Shown: in pieces, positions 5,668-6,491 of the stretch | How the letters are laid out: each line of letters begins with the position of its first letter | Position numbering within the stretch: position 1 is the first letter of the stretch | DNA from: Alphaproteobacteria bacterium | Lineage (GTDB): Bacteria > Pseudomonadota > Alphaproteobacteria > Micavibrionales > CSBR16-224 | Length of the DNA: 6,491 bases | NCBI GenBank assembly: GCA_007116755.1 | Contig: SKHU01000219.1 | Coordinates: 1-6,491 of the forward strand | Direction of reading: 5' to 3' | Notes under the pieces: model-generated | What the model was told of the DNA's origin: nothing | The model's input: only the letters and a program-made list of their open reading frames with translations | The model's database searches: none | Translations under genes and position numbers: made by a program

Positions 5668-6491
5668 TTAATGTTTGGGCTGATCTGAACCGGACGGATC
5701 GCCGGAAAAGAGACGGCTGCGCAATTCCTGCCGGAGTTCGTCAATCGGGCGGGTTTTGCCGCCGTCCTGATAATGCCAGTAGGTCCAGCCGTTGCAGGAG
5801 GGCGCATCCTGAAGCGTTGCGCCGAGTTTGTGGATAGAGCCGCGCTTGCCGCCCGCGACCAGATTGCCGTCGGCATGCACTTTTGCACGGTGTTTGCGGC
5901 TGTGATCAACCAGAATTGCGCCGGGTTCCAGCAATCCTTCTTCCAGAAGCTGGCCGAAGGGGATGCGCGGCTGTTTGCGTTTTTCCGGCGTTTGCAGCAA
6001 TTCTATGTCGCTGCCGGCCGTGATGGCGGCAAGGCGTTTTTTTGCAACTTTGATATAGGCGTCTTCGCGCTCGATGCCGATATAATCGCGCCCCAGCTTT
6101 TTGGCCACCGCGCCGGTCGTGCCGGTGCCGAAAAACGGGTCGAGTACGACATCACCCGGCTCCGTCGAAGACAGAATAACGCGGTAAAGCAGGGATTCCG
6201 GTTTTTGTGTCGGATGCGCCTTTTTACCATCATCGTCTTTCAGCCTTTCGCCGCCGTTGCAGATCGGCAGTGTCCAGTCGCTGCGCATTTGCAGGTCGTC
6301 ATTCAGGCTTTTCATCGCATCGTAATTGAAACAGTATTTGGCATCTTTCGATTTTGCCGCCCAGATCATCGTTTCATGTGCGTTGGTAAAACGGCGGCCG
6401 CGGAAATTCGGCATCGGATTGCTTTTGCACCAGATAACGTCATTCAAAATCCAGTAGCCGAGATCCTGCAAAATCGCGCCGACACGGTAAA
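5668..6491 (-). CDS. ccrM: CcrM-type GANTC adenine-N6 DNA methyltransferase, C-terminal 273 residues (start outside window)
   Basis: CcrM is the solitary cell-cycle methyltransferase of Alphaproteobacteria, methylating adenine in GANTC. The frame is open through the right edge; upstream of the TTG at 6469-6471 it reads YRVGAI, which continues the family sequence, so that codon is internal. Visible features in N-to-C order are NPMPNFRG and FTNAHETMIWA, the AHPTQKP stretch, and the AdoMet-binding DPFFGTGTTG motif (DPFFGTGT at bases 6118-6141), placing this in the beta class with the DPPY catalytic motif expected off-window. The C-terminal domain (bases about 5710-5967) holds IPFGQLLEEGLLEPG, GSIHKLGATLQ, CNGWTYWHY and RPIDELR; this RAMA-type domain is characteristic of CcrM and needed for DNA recognition. 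Caulobacter CcrM has about 358 residues, so roughly three quarters is present. It converges on pepN with a shared terminator. Its promoter is not visible. Confidence 0.95.
   Translation of the reverse strand, partial: YRVGAILQDLGYWILNDVIWCKSNPMPNFRGRRFTNAHETMIWAAKSKDAKYCFNYDAMKSLNDDLQMRSDWTLPICNGGERLKDDDGKKAHPTQKPESLLYRVILSSTEPGDVVLDPFFGTGTTGAVAKKLGRDYIGIEREDAYIKVAKKRLAAITAGSDIELLQTPEKRKQPRIPFGQLLEEGLLEPGAILVDHSRKHRAKVHADGNLVAGGKRGSIHKLGATLQDAPSCNGWTYWHYQDGGKTRPIDELRQELRSRLFSGDPSGSDQPKH

Noticed and set aside
5592..5837. Plus-strand open frame of 81 codons antisense to the ccrM 3' end
   Set aside because: It overlaps the conserved C-terminal domain of ccrM, has no ribosome binding site and its translation is arginine-rich and shadow-like.

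Overview
This window looks like an ordinary piece of an alphaproteobacterial chromosome. Three genes point that way: a CcrM-type adenine methyltransferase, a cytochrome bc1 (CBP3-like) assembly chaperone next to a divergent bamE, and an LptD of the alphaproteobacterial kind. I cannot name a genus. Base composition and codon use look even across the window. I see no mobile element, CRISPR array, tRNA, rRNA or other sign of transfer.

Layout from left to right: (1) the 3' end of lptD, plus strand, cut by the left edge; (2) an uncharacterised membrane-anchored coiled-coil protein, plus strand; (3) a ubiquinol-cytochrome c chaperone family gene, minus strand, convergent with gene 2 across a 10-base gap; (4) the outer-membrane lipoprotein gene bamE, plus strand, divergent from gene 3 across 82 bases that hold a plausible minus-strand promoter; (5) pepN, a complete M1-family aminopeptidase N, plus strand, 50 bases after bamE and possibly co-transcribed with it; (6) a strong hairpin terminator that can serve both directions; (7) the 3' three-quarters or so of ccrM, minus strand, convergent with pepN and cut by the right edge.

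Two of the genes serve outer-membrane biogenesis: LptD inserts lipopolysaccharide and BamE helps insert beta-barrels such as LptD. The coiled-coil protein is probably an inner-membrane protein facing the periplasm. The chaperone serves respiratory complex III assembly, PepN recycles cytoplasmic peptides, and CcrM methylates GANTC sites under cell-cycle control. These are housekeeping genes, not one dedicated system.

I found no previously undescribed system. The items most worth a second look are the uncharacterised coiled-coil gene with its two-cysteine C-terminal domain, the apparent loss of the usual neighbours of lptD and of the chaperone gene, and the asymmetric bidirectional terminator between pepN and ccrM. 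No intergenic stretch exceeds 300 bases.
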